DNA of 33,892 nucleotides, from NCBI GenBank assembly GCA_013285705.1, contig JABDHA010000046.1:1-33892 (forward strand), given 5' to 3'. Below the pieces are notes generated by a model. That model made no database searches, had not been told where the DNA came from, and saw nothing but the letters and a program-made list of their open reading frames with translations. The stretch's first letter is position 1, and each line of letters opens with the position of its first letter. Positions 9,313 through 16,773 of this stretch are shown here, piece after piece. This stretch comes from Acidobacteriota bacterium (GTDB taxonomy: Bacteria; Acidobacteriota; Terriglobia; Terriglobales; Acidobacteriaceae). The position numbers were made by a program, and so were the translations under genes.

Positions 9313-10293
9313 TCAGTAGGCGTGGATTAACTCAATGCTTACACCGCCGATTTTGTCCGTGTCCATATAGTGGTACTGTCCGGAATTGGACTTTCCGATA
9401 TCGCCCCATGCTCCGGCCTGCCATACGGGAAAGCCGAGCTTTTCGTAGGCGGCGGTAGCTTGGGAAAGGTCGTCTACAGGCATTCCAATGTGCTGGATGC
9501 CTTCGCCATGGCGTTTCAGGAAGTCCTCATAAATATTGGCTGGAGTGGATGGCGGCTGGATCCACTCATAGCTGATGGAGCCGATCCGCTGGAAGCCCAC
9601 TTCAAACGCCAGCGAAAGCGGCTGACCGCGATAGCGCGAATCGTCGCGTGGCGTAGCATGCTCCAGTTCAAAGCCGGGGAAGCCGAGCTTCTGCCAGTAG
9701 GCGCGAGCCGCTGCAATATCGCGAGCGACGGGAGCGATGTGGGAGACGGTTTTCTGCTCCAGCGGCTTGGGCGCTCCGCCGGGCCAGTAGACGAGGCCAA
9801 GAACGTATTTGCCCTGTGGCTCTGTGTCGAAGTAGGTGTATGTCACCGGCGCGTGGTCGATTTCAAACGTGACCTGTTGCAGCACACCTACCCCGAGGCC
9901 GGCCATGCGCTGAATCTCCTTGTCCATGGCCTCTCTGGTCGGAACCTCATGGACGACAGAGAAAATACCGTCCTTATGCTTTTCCAGAAAATCGTTGTAG
10001 GCGTTCAACTGGCCTTCGGCTGGCTGAAGAAAGTTGACGGTTAGATTGCCGAGGCGTCCGGTGACCTGCCAGGTGTATATGGTCGCGGGCTTGCCATGAT
10101 CCGTTCCAACGACTTTGACGTTTGCGTACTTGTGGATGTCGGTCATTCCGAGCGCAATCCACGAGGGCAGAATCGCGTCGATGTTCTGCGAGAGCCACGT
10201 GACCCGGTTGATGGTTTGATAGTATTCCGGCAACTGGGCGCGGCAGGTTCCCAGCAGAAAGCACATGACAGCAAGACAGCGCAGAAGCTTCAT
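9313..10293 (-). CDS. Exported two-domain VOC (glyoxalase/bleomycin-resistance-like) protein
   Basis: 326 residues with a signal peptide at 1-19 (MKLLRCLAVMCFLLGTCRAQ, cleavage near Ala19). Two vicinal-oxygen-chelate repeats follow: about 28-170 and about 184-324. The second repeat keeps a plausible metal site: H185 (SHIAPVARD), E243 (YEWIQP), H268 (QHIGMPVDD) and E321 (SIELIHAY). The first repeat starts NRVTW and lacks the matching first His, so it is probably structural. VOC enzymes include glyoxalases, epimerases and dioxygenases; the reaction cannot be assigned here. An exported VOC protein is less usual than a cytoplasmic one. It is divergent from the exported ThuA-like gene at 10568, which suggests a shared function or shared control of extracytoplasmic small-molecule turnover. 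Confidence 0.85.
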   Translation of the reverse strand: MKLLRCLAVMCFLLGTCRAQLPEYYQTINRVTWLSQNIDAILPSWIALGMTDIHKYANVKVVGTDHGKPATIYTWQVTGRLGNLTVNFLQPAEGQLNAYNDFLEKHKDGIFSVVHEVPTREAMDKEIQRMAGLGVGVLQQVTFEIDHAPVTYTYFDTEPQGKYVLGLVYWPGGAPKPLEQKTVSHIAPVARDIAAARAYWQKLGFPGFELEHATPRDDSRYRGQPLSLAFEVGFQRIGSISYEWIQPPSTPANIYEDFLKRHGEGIQHIGMPVDDLSQATAAYEKLGFPVWQAGAWGDIGKSNSGQYHYMDTDKIGGVSIELIHAY

Positions 10294-10567
10294 TGGCTTC
10301 TCCGTTCGTAGAAATTTCCACGCAAACCAGTCACAAAATGAAAAGTTGCGCCGGAGACAAATTCCATAGATACTTTAAAACCAACATAGTAAACAAGCGT
10401 TAGGAAGTAATCAAGGCAGATGGAAAGAATAAAGGCCGGCGGTACAGCGATGCGGTCTACGTCGCCAATAGCAACAGCGATGATGGAATGGTAATTGCGG
10501 CGATGCGATTCATCCATGAACTGCTGTCAGCTAACGAAAATGTTTCTCAGTCGAGGTTTATCGTAAA

Positions 10568-11353
10568 GTGAAATCCAGGAAGATTTTTAGTATTTTCCTC
10601 TGCCTGCTGTTTTGTGCGGGTATCGCTTCTGCTCAGGGCACTGCGCTAAAGCACGATGTAAAGTTTCGCGTGGTTGCGATTGCGGAGATCGGCAATAAAG
10701 ATCATCAAGGATTTGTGGATGCGGCAAAGGTCTATCTGAACAAGCTGGCCGCAGAAAATAACTTCGCCATCGACTACATCGGCAACACGGAACCGATCAA
10801 CGACGCTTTTCTGGCAAAGTACAAACTGTTCATCCAGTTGAACTATCCACCCTATATGTGGACGCCGACCGCGCAGCAGGCTATCGAAAGCTACCTGACC
10901 GAGGGCAAGGGCGGATGGATCGGCTTCCATCACGCGGCGCTGCTGGGTGATTTCGACGGTTATTCCATGTCGCCCTGGTTCTCAAAGTTTATGGGAGATA
11001 TCCGCTACACCAGCTACATCCCTGACTTTGCGACAGCGACTGTGCGGGTGGAAGACTCGACGCATCCCGTGATGAAAGGCGTGACGTCGTCTTTCGTTGT
11101 GCATCATGAGGAGTGGTACACATGGAATCAGTCGCCGCGTCCGAATGTGCGCGTGCTGGCCAGCGTCGATGAATCCACCTATCAGCCCGACAGCCTTATC
11201 AAGATGGGAGGCGACCATCCGGTCATCTGGTCAAACGAGCACTATAAGGCCCGCAACGTTTACATCTTCACGGGGCATCATGCCGATCTCTTCGAGAACC
11301 CCACTTTCGTGCAGATCTTTCACAACGCTATATTCTGGGCAGCGGGACAATGA
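10568..11353 (+). CDS. Exported ThuA-like domain protein
   Basis: 261 residues. Residues 1-21 form a signal peptide ending GIASAQ. The rest matches the ThuA-like fold (class I glutamine amidotransferase-like): an N-terminal strand RVVAIAEIG, the GGWIGFHHAALLG segment, HPVMKGVTSSFVVHHEEWYTW, and a C-terminal GGDHPVIWSNEHYKARNVY with GHHADLF. ThuA-like proteins are linked to sugar metabolism (named from trehalose utilisation), but the catalytic role is poorly defined. The start is a GTG at 10568, with GAGG at 10553-10556, 11 nt upstream. The 274-nt gap to the divergent VOC gene must hold both promoters; no clear operator was seen in it. Confidence 0.88.
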   Translation: MKSRKIFSIFLCLLFCAGIASAQGTALKHDVKFRVVAIAEIGNKDHQGFVDAAKVYLNKLAAENNFAIDYIGNTEPINDAFLAKYKLFIQLNYPPYMWTPTAQQAIESYLTEGKGGWIGFHHAALLGDFDGYSMSPWFSKFMGDIRYTSYIPDFATATVRVEDSTHPVMKGVTSSFVVHHEEWYTWNQSPRPNVRVLASVDESTYQPDSLIKMGGDHPVIWSNEHYKARNVYIFTGHHADLFENPTFVQIFHNAIFWAAGQ

Positions 11354-11758
11354 GGGCACCTTCTTGCGTTGCCAGTTCTCTCCGCGAGTAGTAGCTGTCT
11401 AGGGCTGCCTTCGGACAGTTGACTGCAGCCAGCCTTCGGCTCAGAATCAAGTCATGACGATACGTGGAGATTCCAAACGAATTGCGAAGACGCTGAACGA
11501 ACGTAAGGCGGTCAAGTTGCGGGCGCTCGCTATGTGGTCAGACTCCGGCAAACGTCTTCCCTACAATCCCCAGTGGGCGATCGAGCCTTCGGATAACAGC
11601 CACAACGCGACAAGCCCGGTGCCGAGCTTCGCGCATCACAGCCCGTTGGGATCAGGCGAATGGATCGCTCCGTGGAATGTTCGCTGGAGTGTACCGACGA
11701 AGTAACTTGACGGTTTCCGCGACGCCTACCGCGTCCGCTGCTCTCGTTGACATTTTCT
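11354..11758. other. 405-nt stretch without a convincing gene
   Basis: It lies between the convergent ThuA-like and STAS-like genes. The only + strand reading frame of any length (11454-11705, 83 codons) has no good ribosome-binding site and a composition (many Pro, Trp, Ser) that I cannot place in a family, so it is not called. Short GC-rich repeats occur at 11403-11430 (GGCTGC and GCAGCC as a 6-bp stem) without a T-run. It may be gene debris. Confidence 0.4.
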
Positions 11759-12247
11759 CTAACCGGGCGTCACAGTCTCGAGCCATTCCCTCGCTTCATG
11801 CAACTGCTCGAAGGAGCGGCACTCAATGCCGGCGGGAGCCGCCGACTGGATGTGGCTGACGGCAAGCTGGCCAAAATGGGAGGCAGGCCTTTTACTGGCG
11901 GCAAAGCGCAGGCCGCATTCCACGGCCCGCGGAAACCACTCGTCGATAATCCAGAATCGGTCTTCCGAAGGGATGGCAGGCAGAGCTGTGTCGTCGCCAA
12001 GAATTTTGTAGACGCGGTGCTTGCAAATCAGCGTGAGCAGACTCTCATGGATATACCGGAGCTGGATCTGGGTCGCGTATTGCTTCCAAACCACGATAAT
12101 GCAGTGAGTGGCTTCATCGTGGAGGATGGAACAGATCGGGTTGTCCCAAAAATTCTCCAGCAGGTGAAAGCTATCGCGGGAGTCCTGTCGCAATTTTTCG
12201 CGTAGCTGGCGCAGATGGTCACTATTCTCGGGTGGATGACTGAACAC
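11759..12247 (-). CDS. STAS/SpoIIAA-like small cytoplasmic protein
   Basis: 162 residues, no signal peptide or membrane segment. From about residue 35 it follows the pattern of small SpoIIAA/STAS-SEC14-like proteins common in Bacteroidetes and Acidobacteria: a strand pair CIIVVWKQYAT, a helix, then KILGDDTALP, WIIDEWFPRAVECGLRF, FGQLAVSHI and a closing EQLHEAREWLE helix. Members are stand-alone and mostly unstudied; they lack the phosphorylatable Ser motif of classical anti-sigma antagonists, so a partner-switching role is only a guess. The start is GTG at 12247, chosen because AAGGAGG (12252-12258) lies 4 nt upstream. It follows the MDR oxidoreductase gene on the same strand at a 117-nt distance. 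Confidence 0.7.
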   Translation of the reverse strand: MFSHPPENSDHLRQLREKLRQDSRDSFHLLENFWDNPICSILHDEATHCIIVVWKQYATQIQLRYIHESLLTLICKHRVYKILGDDTALPAIPSEDRFWIIDEWFPRAVECGLRFAASKRPASHFGQLAVSHIQSAAPAGIECRSFEQLHEAREWLETVTPG

Positions 12248-12251
12248 GCCC

Positions 12252-12258
12252 CCTCCTT
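12252..12258 (-). promoter_or_regulatory. Strong Shine-Dalgarno that decides the GTG start of the STAS-like gene
   Basis: On the - strand the sequence reads AAGGAGG, then GGGC, then GTG at 12247-12245. The exact anti-SD match is the main reason for choosing this non-ATG start. Confidence 0.7.
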
Positions 12259-12364
12259 ATCATCGTGAGAGATCCGGGCAGATTGGGGAAAGAACGGAAT
12301 CGACAGCCTGTTTACCAGAGAATAGCGGATATGAATTTCCGGTGCCAGCGGGTAAGAGATTGCT

Positions 12365-13339
12365 CTACGCAACCACGATTGTGACCTTGCCTCGCGCGTG
12401 GCAGGATTCCACGTAGCGGAGAGCCTCCGCAACATCGCATAGGGGGTAACTCCGATCGAGCGCCGGTTCGATCTTTCCGCATTGCAATAGGTCGCCGAGA
12501 ACATTCAGGTCAGCCGGGTTGATTTTCGCGAACACCCCGGTAAGCTTTTGGCTCGTAAATGGCGACACCACGACGCGCTCCACCATCATGGACAGAAGCT
12601 CACTCGCAGGCTTGTCGGGCCCGCCGCCTCCGCATCCCACAAATGTTCCTTTCGAGTGCAGAACACGCCGTATTGCCTTGAGTGGATGGTTGCCAACGAG
12701 ATCGAAGATCACGTCGTACTGATCGCCGCTGCGCGTGAAATCCTGAAGGGTGTAATCGATGGCGCGATCCGCGCCGATGGATTGTACAAATGCCACATTA
12801 CGCGTGCTGCAGACGCCGGTGATATGTGCGCCGAGCCATTTACCAATCTGCACGGCAAACGTGCCGACGCCACCCGCCGCCCCGATGATGAGCACGCGTT
12901 GCCCGGGCTGCACGCGGCCACAGTCCCGAAGTCCCTGCAGAGCCGTGATGCCCGCGATCGGCACCGAAGCTGCCTGTTCAAAGCTCATCCGCTCCGGCTT
13001 GGGAGCCAACTGGGTTTCCTTGCCGCAGGCGAACTCGGCAAATGCTCCCTTACAAACGCCGAACACCGCATCGCCAGGCTTGAAACGCGTGACTCCTGGG
13101 CCAACTGCTACGACCACGCCTGCCACATCTGCGCCGAGGCGCGGCGATTTTGGCCGGAGGAGCCCGGTGAACAGACGGATGAAAGACGGCGTCCCGCGCA
13201 GAAAATGCCAGTCGTATGGATTGACCGAAGCCGCACGAACCTGAATCAGGACCTCGCCCTGCGCAGGAATCGGCTTATCTGATTCCTCGTATTCGAGAAC
13301 ATCGGGTGGACCGTAGCGGCGATAGACGAATGCCTGCAT
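12365..13339 (-). CDS. Zinc-free MDR-family NAD(P)H oxidoreductase (quinone reductase-like)
   Basis: 324 residues, normal length for the quinone-oxidoreductase/RTN4IP1-like branch of the medium-chain dehydrogenase/reductase superfamily. N-terminal GroES-like domain (about 1-125; VRAASVNPYDWHFLRG, GADVAGVVVAVGPGV) and a Rossmann nucleotide-binding domain with GAAGGVG at residues 153-159. The catalytic- and structural-zinc Cys clusters of alcohol dehydrogenases are absent. It most likely reduces a quinone, enone or aldehyde with NAD(P)H in the cytoplasm; the substrate is unknown. The ATG at 13339 gives the canonical MQAFVYRRYGPPDVLE opening. Upstream lies the TGACAC-repeat region (13397-13495), which may control this gene, the divergent HD gene, or both. 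Confidence 0.9.
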   Translation of the reverse strand: MQAFVYRRYGPPDVLEYEESDKPIPAQGEVLIQVRAASVNPYDWHFLRGTPSFIRLFTGLLRPKSPRLGADVAGVVVAVGPGVTRFKPGDAVFGVCKGAFAEFACGKETQLAPKPERMSFEQAASVPIAGITALQGLRDCGRVQPGQRVLIIGAAGGVGTFAVQIGKWLGAHITGVCSTRNVAFVQSIGADRAIDYTLQDFTRSGDQYDVIFDLVGNHPLKAIRRVLHSKGTFVGCGGGGPDKPASELLSMMVERVVVSPFTSQKLTGVFAKINPADLNVLGDLLQCGKIEPALDRSYPLCDVAEALRYVESCHARGKVTIVVA

Positions 13340-13396
13340 CGGCTGCCTTTCGAGACACCAAGTATACGCAACCTGGCCGAATCGAAAGACTTATCT

Positions 13397-13454
13397 AAAT
13401 GACACCAGAACTAATTGATTCGTTGGGCCATTGGGTGACTGCGAAATGACACCA
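13397..13454. repeat. Direct repeat AAATGACACCA, two copies 47 bp apart
   Basis: An identical 11-mer occurs at 13397-13407 and 13444-13454. Each contains TGACACC. A third TGACAC and its mirror GTGTCA form the dyad just downstream (13476-13495). The 42-47 bp spacing is about four to four and a half helical turns. Confidence 0.6.
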
Positions 13455-13475
13455 TGTGACCGCGGAAGTACACGA

Positions 13476-13495
13476 AGTGTCAGCCGAGTGACACT
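13476..13495. promoter_or_regulatory. Candidate operator: AGTGTCA-N6-TGACACT dyad
   Basis: A perfect 7-bp inverted repeat (13476-13482 and 13489-13495) with a 6-nt spacer, in the divergent region between the MDR and HD genes. Two additional half-sites (TGACACC at 13400 and 13447) lie in the same region. This is the layout expected for a dimeric DNA-binding regulator with auxiliary sites. The regulator is not in the window as far as I can tell. Confidence 0.45.
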
Positions 13496-13678
13496 CGATG
13501 CACTGGTTTACTACCCCGCTCTCATTTTGCACGGTATTCCGCCTGTGTGCACTATGGCAAACCGAATGCTCCACAAGAAGCAGTGGTCCCTCCGGTTCAT
13601 GCCCCATGTCTGGCTTAGCACGCGAGTCTTCATGCCGCCCGGCATCAATGCTTACTAAAAAAGTTTGGAGGATATCTT

Positions 13679-14350
13679 ATGCAAAGCATGGAAGTTACCA
13701 AGACAAATACGCACAAATCGATCGGTGGTGTGAGTGTTCCCGATTCCAAACTTGCGCAAGAGATTAAAGACTTTGTCCTGGACACGGACACTGAGCTGCT
13801 TTTCAACCATTCGAGCCGTGTCTACTATTTCGCCGCAATCGCAGGTAAACGGCGCGGGCTTCAATTCGACGCGGAACTTCTGTACGCCGGCGCCATGTTT
13901 CACGACGTTGGGCTCATGTCTTCTCACAGCAGCGCGGCCGACCGCTTCGAAGTGGACGGCGCGAATGCTGCGCGCAAGTTCCTGAGCGCGCGCGGCATCT
14001 CCCCCGAGGACATCTATACCGTTTGGACCGCCATCGCGCTGCATACTACCCCGGGCATTCCGGAGTACATGCACCCAGTGGTCGCGCTCCTAACTGCAGG
14101 CGTAGAAATGGATGTCCTGGGTATCAAGTATTTCGATTATCCCGACGAGGTCCGCGACGCAGTTGTCGCTGAATACCCACGTTCCCCGCATTTTAAAGAA
14201 GACATCATTCAGGCGTTCTACAACGGCATTCACAAGAAACCGGACACGACTTTCGGCAACGTAAAAGCAGATGTGCTCGCGGATAAAGACCCAAAATTTG
14301 TTCGCGGAAACTTCTGCCAGGTGATCCGCAACTCCGCCTGGAGCGGCTGA
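13679..14350 (+). CDS. HD-domain metal-dependent hydrolase, cyanamide-hydratase-like
   Basis: 223 residues, soluble. HD ligands are in place: H44 (FNHSSRVYYF), H75-D76 (MFHDVGLM), a further His at 122 (IALHTTPGIP) and H132 with a downstream Asp. The HSxRVYY opening and the AIALHTTPG segment resemble the HD proteins related to fungal cyanamide hydratase, not the GGDEF-linked or (p)ppGpp types. A hydrolase or hydratase acting on a small molecule is likely; the substrate is unknown. The start is firm: GGAGG at 13667-13671, 7 nt before the ATG. Its stop overlaps the start of a 37-codon ORF (TGATG at 14348-14352), and catalase follows 220 nt later. Confidence 0.82.
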   Translation: MQSMEVTKTNTHKSIGGVSVPDSKLAQEIKDFVLDTDTELLFNHSSRVYYFAAIAGKRRGLQFDAELLYAGAMFHDVGLMSSHSSAADRFEVDGANAARKFLSARGISPEDIYTVWTAIALHTTPGIPEYMHPVVALLTAGVEMDVLGIKYFDYPDEVRDAVVAEYPRSPHFKEDIIQAFYNGIHKKPDTTFGNVKADVLADKDPKFVRGNFCQVIRNSAWSG

Positions 14351-14463
14351 TGATTACGCACGCTAAGACGACACTCGTCGTTGCTAGCGCTCACGGCTAT
14401 CTCTTCTGCACCGTCGTTCCGGCGGAGGCTCAATCAAGTCCCATTGCTCATGTGGCTGACTAG
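14350..14463 (+). CDS. Small ORF (37 residues) coupled to the HD gene; signal-peptide-like, possibly a gene remnant
   Basis: The ATG overlaps the HD stop (TGATG), and GGAG at 14340-14343 lies 6 nt upstream, a good arrangement for coupled translation. The peptide opens MITHAKTTLVVASAHGYL and has a hydrophobic core and an AEAQS cleavage-like site near residue 27, then only about 10 residues before TAG. After the stop, a different frame reads ASIDFYVT. Together with SPIAHVAD before it, this resembles the opening of a VOC-domain protein, so the ORF may be the leftover 5' end of an exported VOC gene damaged by a frameshift and deletion. Alternatively it is a real secreted micropeptide. Confidence 0.35.
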   Translation: MITHAKTTLVVASAHGYLFCTVVPAEAQSSPIAHVAD

Positions 14464-14570
14464 CCTCTATCGATTTCTACGTGACATAAACCAAGCGGCC
14501 TCAATTCCTGATGCGTGAGTACTCAGCTTGAGGCTGAACCGCTCTGTGAAACACGCTCTAAGGAGATACC

Positions 14571-16022
14571 ATGCCTGATAAGACATTCACGAATGCGACT
14601 GGTGCACCGGTCGCCGACAACACCAACATTCTCACAGCCGGTCCCCGCGGCCCGGCTCTCCTGCAGGACATCTGGCTGATCGAGAAGATAGCGCAATTCG
14701 ATCGAGAGGTCATTCCTGAGCGCCGGATGCACGCCAAGGGATGGGGCGCCTACGGGACCTTCACCACAACGCACGATATCACCCGCTACACCAAGGCCAA
14801 GATATTCTCTGAGGTCGGCAAGCAAACGCCAATGTTTGCGCGGTTCTCGTCGGTGGCCGGTGAGCGTGGCGCTGCGGATGCAGAACGCGACATTCACGGG
14901 TTCGCCGTGAAGTTTTACACCGAAGAGGGCAACTGGGACATTGTTGGCAATAATACGCCCGTCTTTTTCTTCCGCGACCCTCTGCGCTTCTCCGATCTCA
15001 ACCATGCCATCAAGCGCGATCCCCGCACCGGCATACGCAGCGCGCAGAACAACTGGGACTTTTGGACGATGCTTCCGGAAGCGCTGCATCAGGTCACCAT
15101 CGTGATGTCAGACCGCGGCATTCCGAAGGGCTTCCGCCATATGCATGGTTTCGGCAGCCATACTTTCTCGATGCTCAATGCCGCCAATGAGCGCGTTTGG
15201 GTAAAGTTCCATTTCTACTCGCAGCAGGGCATCGAGAACCTGACCGATGCCGAGGCGGCCGCTGTCGTAGCAACCGATCGTGAAAGCTACGGTCGCGATC
15301 TGCTCGAATCCATCGAGCGGGGCGAATTCCCTCGCTGGACGCTCTCCATCCAGGTCATGACGGATGAGCAGGCGAAGAGGCACAAGCATAATCCCTTCGA
15401 TCTGACCAAGGTATGGCCGAAGGCGGATTATCCACTGATAGAGGTGGGCGTGATGGAGTTGGACCGGTATCCCGATAACTACTTTGCCGAAGTGGAGCAG
15501 GCTGCCTTCTCGCCGGCGAATGTGGTGCCTGGCATTAGCTTTTCACCAGACCGTATGTTGCAGGCCCGCCTTTTCTCCTACGGCGATACACAGCGCTATC
15601 GCCTCGGGGTGAACTTTAACCATATTCCGGTGAATGCGCCGAAGTGTCCTTTCCACTCGTATCATCGTGATGGCGCAATGCGCACGGACGACAATCTGGG
15701 AGGGACGATCAGCTACAACCCTAACTCGAAAGGCCTCTGGAACAACCAGCCAGAATATGCAGAGCCACCTCTGGAACTGGAGGGTTCCGCGGACCACTAC
15801 AACCACTATTTGGAAGATGACCACTACGAGCAGCCGGGTATTCTCTTCCGCAAGATGACCCCTGCACAGCAGCAGGTGCTTTTTGAGAACACGGCTCGTG
15901 CGATAAAAGGAGCCTCGGAAGAGGTGTTACGCCGGCACGTCGAGAATTGCAAGCGTGCCGATCCAGCTTACGGTGAAGGTGTCGCACGGGCTCTCGGGAT
16001 TGAAATCGAGGCCCGCGTGTAG
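14571..16022 (+). CDS. katA: Monofunctional haem catalase, small-subunit (clade 3) type
   Basis: 483 residues, the length of small-subunit catalases; there is no C-terminal flavodoxin-like domain as in KatE-type large catalases. It decomposes hydrogen peroxide to water and oxygen. Active-site residues are clear: distal His54 ([12 protein letters not shown]), Asn127 ([10 protein letters not shown]) and proximal haem-ligand Tyr337 ([16 protein letters not shown]). The family signature [15 protein letters not shown] is at 89-103. No signal peptide, so cytoplasmic. AAGGAGAT (14560-14567) fixes the start. A long hairpin follows at 16038-16072. The symbol katA is used for the class; no strain-specific name is implied. 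No clear OxyR or PerR box was seen upstream. Confidence 0.96.
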   Translation: MPDKTFTNATGAPVADNTNILTAGPRGPALLQDIWLIEKIAQFDREVIPERRMHAKGWGAYGTFTTTHDITRYTKAKIFSEVGKQTPMFARFSSVAGERGAADAERDIHGFAVKFYTEEGNWDIVGNNTPVFFFRDPLRFSDLNHAIKRDPRTGIRSAQNNWDFWTMLPEALHQVTIVMSDRGIPKGFRHMHGFGSHTFSMLNAANERVWVKFHFYSQQGIENLTDAEAAAVVATDRESYGRDLLESIERGEFPRWTLSIQVMTDEQAKRHKHNPFDLTKVWPKADYPLIEVGVMELDRYPDNYFAEVEQAAFSPANVVPGISFSPDRMLQARLFSYGDTQRYRLGVNFNHIPVNAPKCPFHSYHRDGAMRTDDNLGGTISYNPNSKGLWNNQPEYAEPPLELEGSADHYNHYLEDDHYEQPGILFRKMTPAQQQVLFENTARAIKGASEEVLRRHVENCKRADPAYGEGVARALGIEIEARV

Positions 16023-16037
16023 CGTCTGTAAATCACG

Positions 16038-16072
16038 AGTCAGTGCCTTTCCAGGTTGGAAGGGCACTGACT
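16038..16072 (+). terminator. Hairpin downstream of catalase, probable terminator
   Basis: 15-nt arms (16038-16052 and 16058-16072) pair along their whole length apart from one T-G wobble, around a 5-nt loop, 16 nt after the catalase stop. The following bases (GCAGTGATTTC) give no proper U-run, so it may act as a weak or factor-assisted terminator or as an mRNA 3' end stabiliser. Confidence 0.5.
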
Positions 16073-16157
16073 GCAGTGATTTCTATCGCTTTGCTCCGGA
16101 TTCGTACGAAGCGGTTGCCGGGTTGACAAGAAAGCGTCTCGCATCCAGACTCTCGTT

Positions 16158-16739
16158 ATGCGATTGCCCGTCCTCTGTCTCGCACTAATGAGTGCAATGT
16201 TGTGCCCGCCGTCGCGGGCGCAGGTGCCTGTCTTCCAGGTCACTCCCATCCAAAGCTCAATCCGCTTCAATACGGCATCATCGAGGCCCCTGGCGGGCAA
16301 TTTTGACAAATGGAAGGCAACTCTGACCTTCGCGTCACGCGACCCTACGTCAGCCGTACTCCAAGTCGAAATCCAGACAGCGAGCGTGCATTGCCCGGAC
16401 AGCAAAAACGATGACGAAATGAAGAGCACGAGCTTGCTGAACGTCGCGCAGGACACGGTCATTTCATTCAAATCCAACAGAGTTGTCCAGACGGGGAAGA
16501 CCACCTACGACCTTGTCGGCACCTTCACGATGCGCGGCGTTTCCAAGCCGGCCACGCTGAAGTTAGTCATCGCCGACCAGGGTGGGGGCTCAGGATACAT
16601 CCAGGGAATCGTACCCTTCAACCTTAAGGATTACGGGATGACCAGCACCAAGAAGATCGATGAGCACGGTGAGGTCGATCTCAACCTCAAGGCTGAGCAG
16701 GTGAGTGGACCCGAATTAATTCGCAAGAGGTTTCAGTAA
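16158..16739 (+). CDS. Exported YceI-family lipocalin-like protein
   Basis: 193 residues with a signal peptide (MRLPVLCLALMSAML, cleavage near SRAQ at 19-22). The mature part has the YceI pattern: an opening FQVTPIQSSIRFNT strand, a GNFDKWKATLTF segment, VLQVEIQTASV, LVGTFTMRGVSKPATL and a closing DYGMTSTKKIDEHGEVDLNL. YceI proteins are beta-barrels that bind long isoprenoid or similar lipids in the periplasm. A Cys at about residue 76 (VHCPDS) replaces the usual run of this motif but is seen in relatives. No good ribosome-binding site precedes the ATG. It follows catalase, but the hairpin between them argues against strict co-transcription. Confidence 0.87.
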   Translation: MRLPVLCLALMSAMLCPPSRAQVPVFQVTPIQSSIRFNTASSRPLAGNFDKWKATLTFASRDPTSAVLQVEIQTASVHCPDSKNDDEMKSTSLLNVAQDTVISFKSNRVVQTGKTTYDLVGTFTMRGVSKPATLKLVIADQGGGSGYIQGIVPFNLKDYGMTSTKKIDEHGEVDLNLKAEQVSGPELIRKRFQ

Positions 16740-16773
16740 TGCCGTGTCCGACTGTTTCTAATGATGGGAGTAT

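Larger units (their letters stand above)
13340..13678. other. Divergent intergenic region with TGACAC repeats
   Basis: This 339-nt stretch separates the MDR gene (-) from the HD gene (+). It holds the repeat and dyad cluster listed separately (13397-13495). From 13500 to 13660 I see no convincing ORF or structure. The HD ribosome-binding site GGAGG is at 13667-13671. The repeats also allow a decayed mobile-element end, but no transposase piece is seen. Confidence 0.5.

Noticed and set aside
11454-11705. Possible 83-residue gene in the gap after the ThuA-like gene
   Set aside because: No good ribosome-binding site, no recognised family, and an odd Pro/Trp/Ser composition; kept only as a note in the intergenic entry.
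12548-13282. Frame of 244 codons on the + strand opposite the MDR oxidoreductase
   Set aside because: The MDR protein has clear Rossmann and GroES-like motifs on the other strand, and this frame has none.
13340-13678. Insertion-sequence remnant suggested by the TGACAC repeats
   Set aside because: No transposase fragment, no target-site duplication and no complete terminal inverted repeat could be found; an operator cluster fits at least as well.
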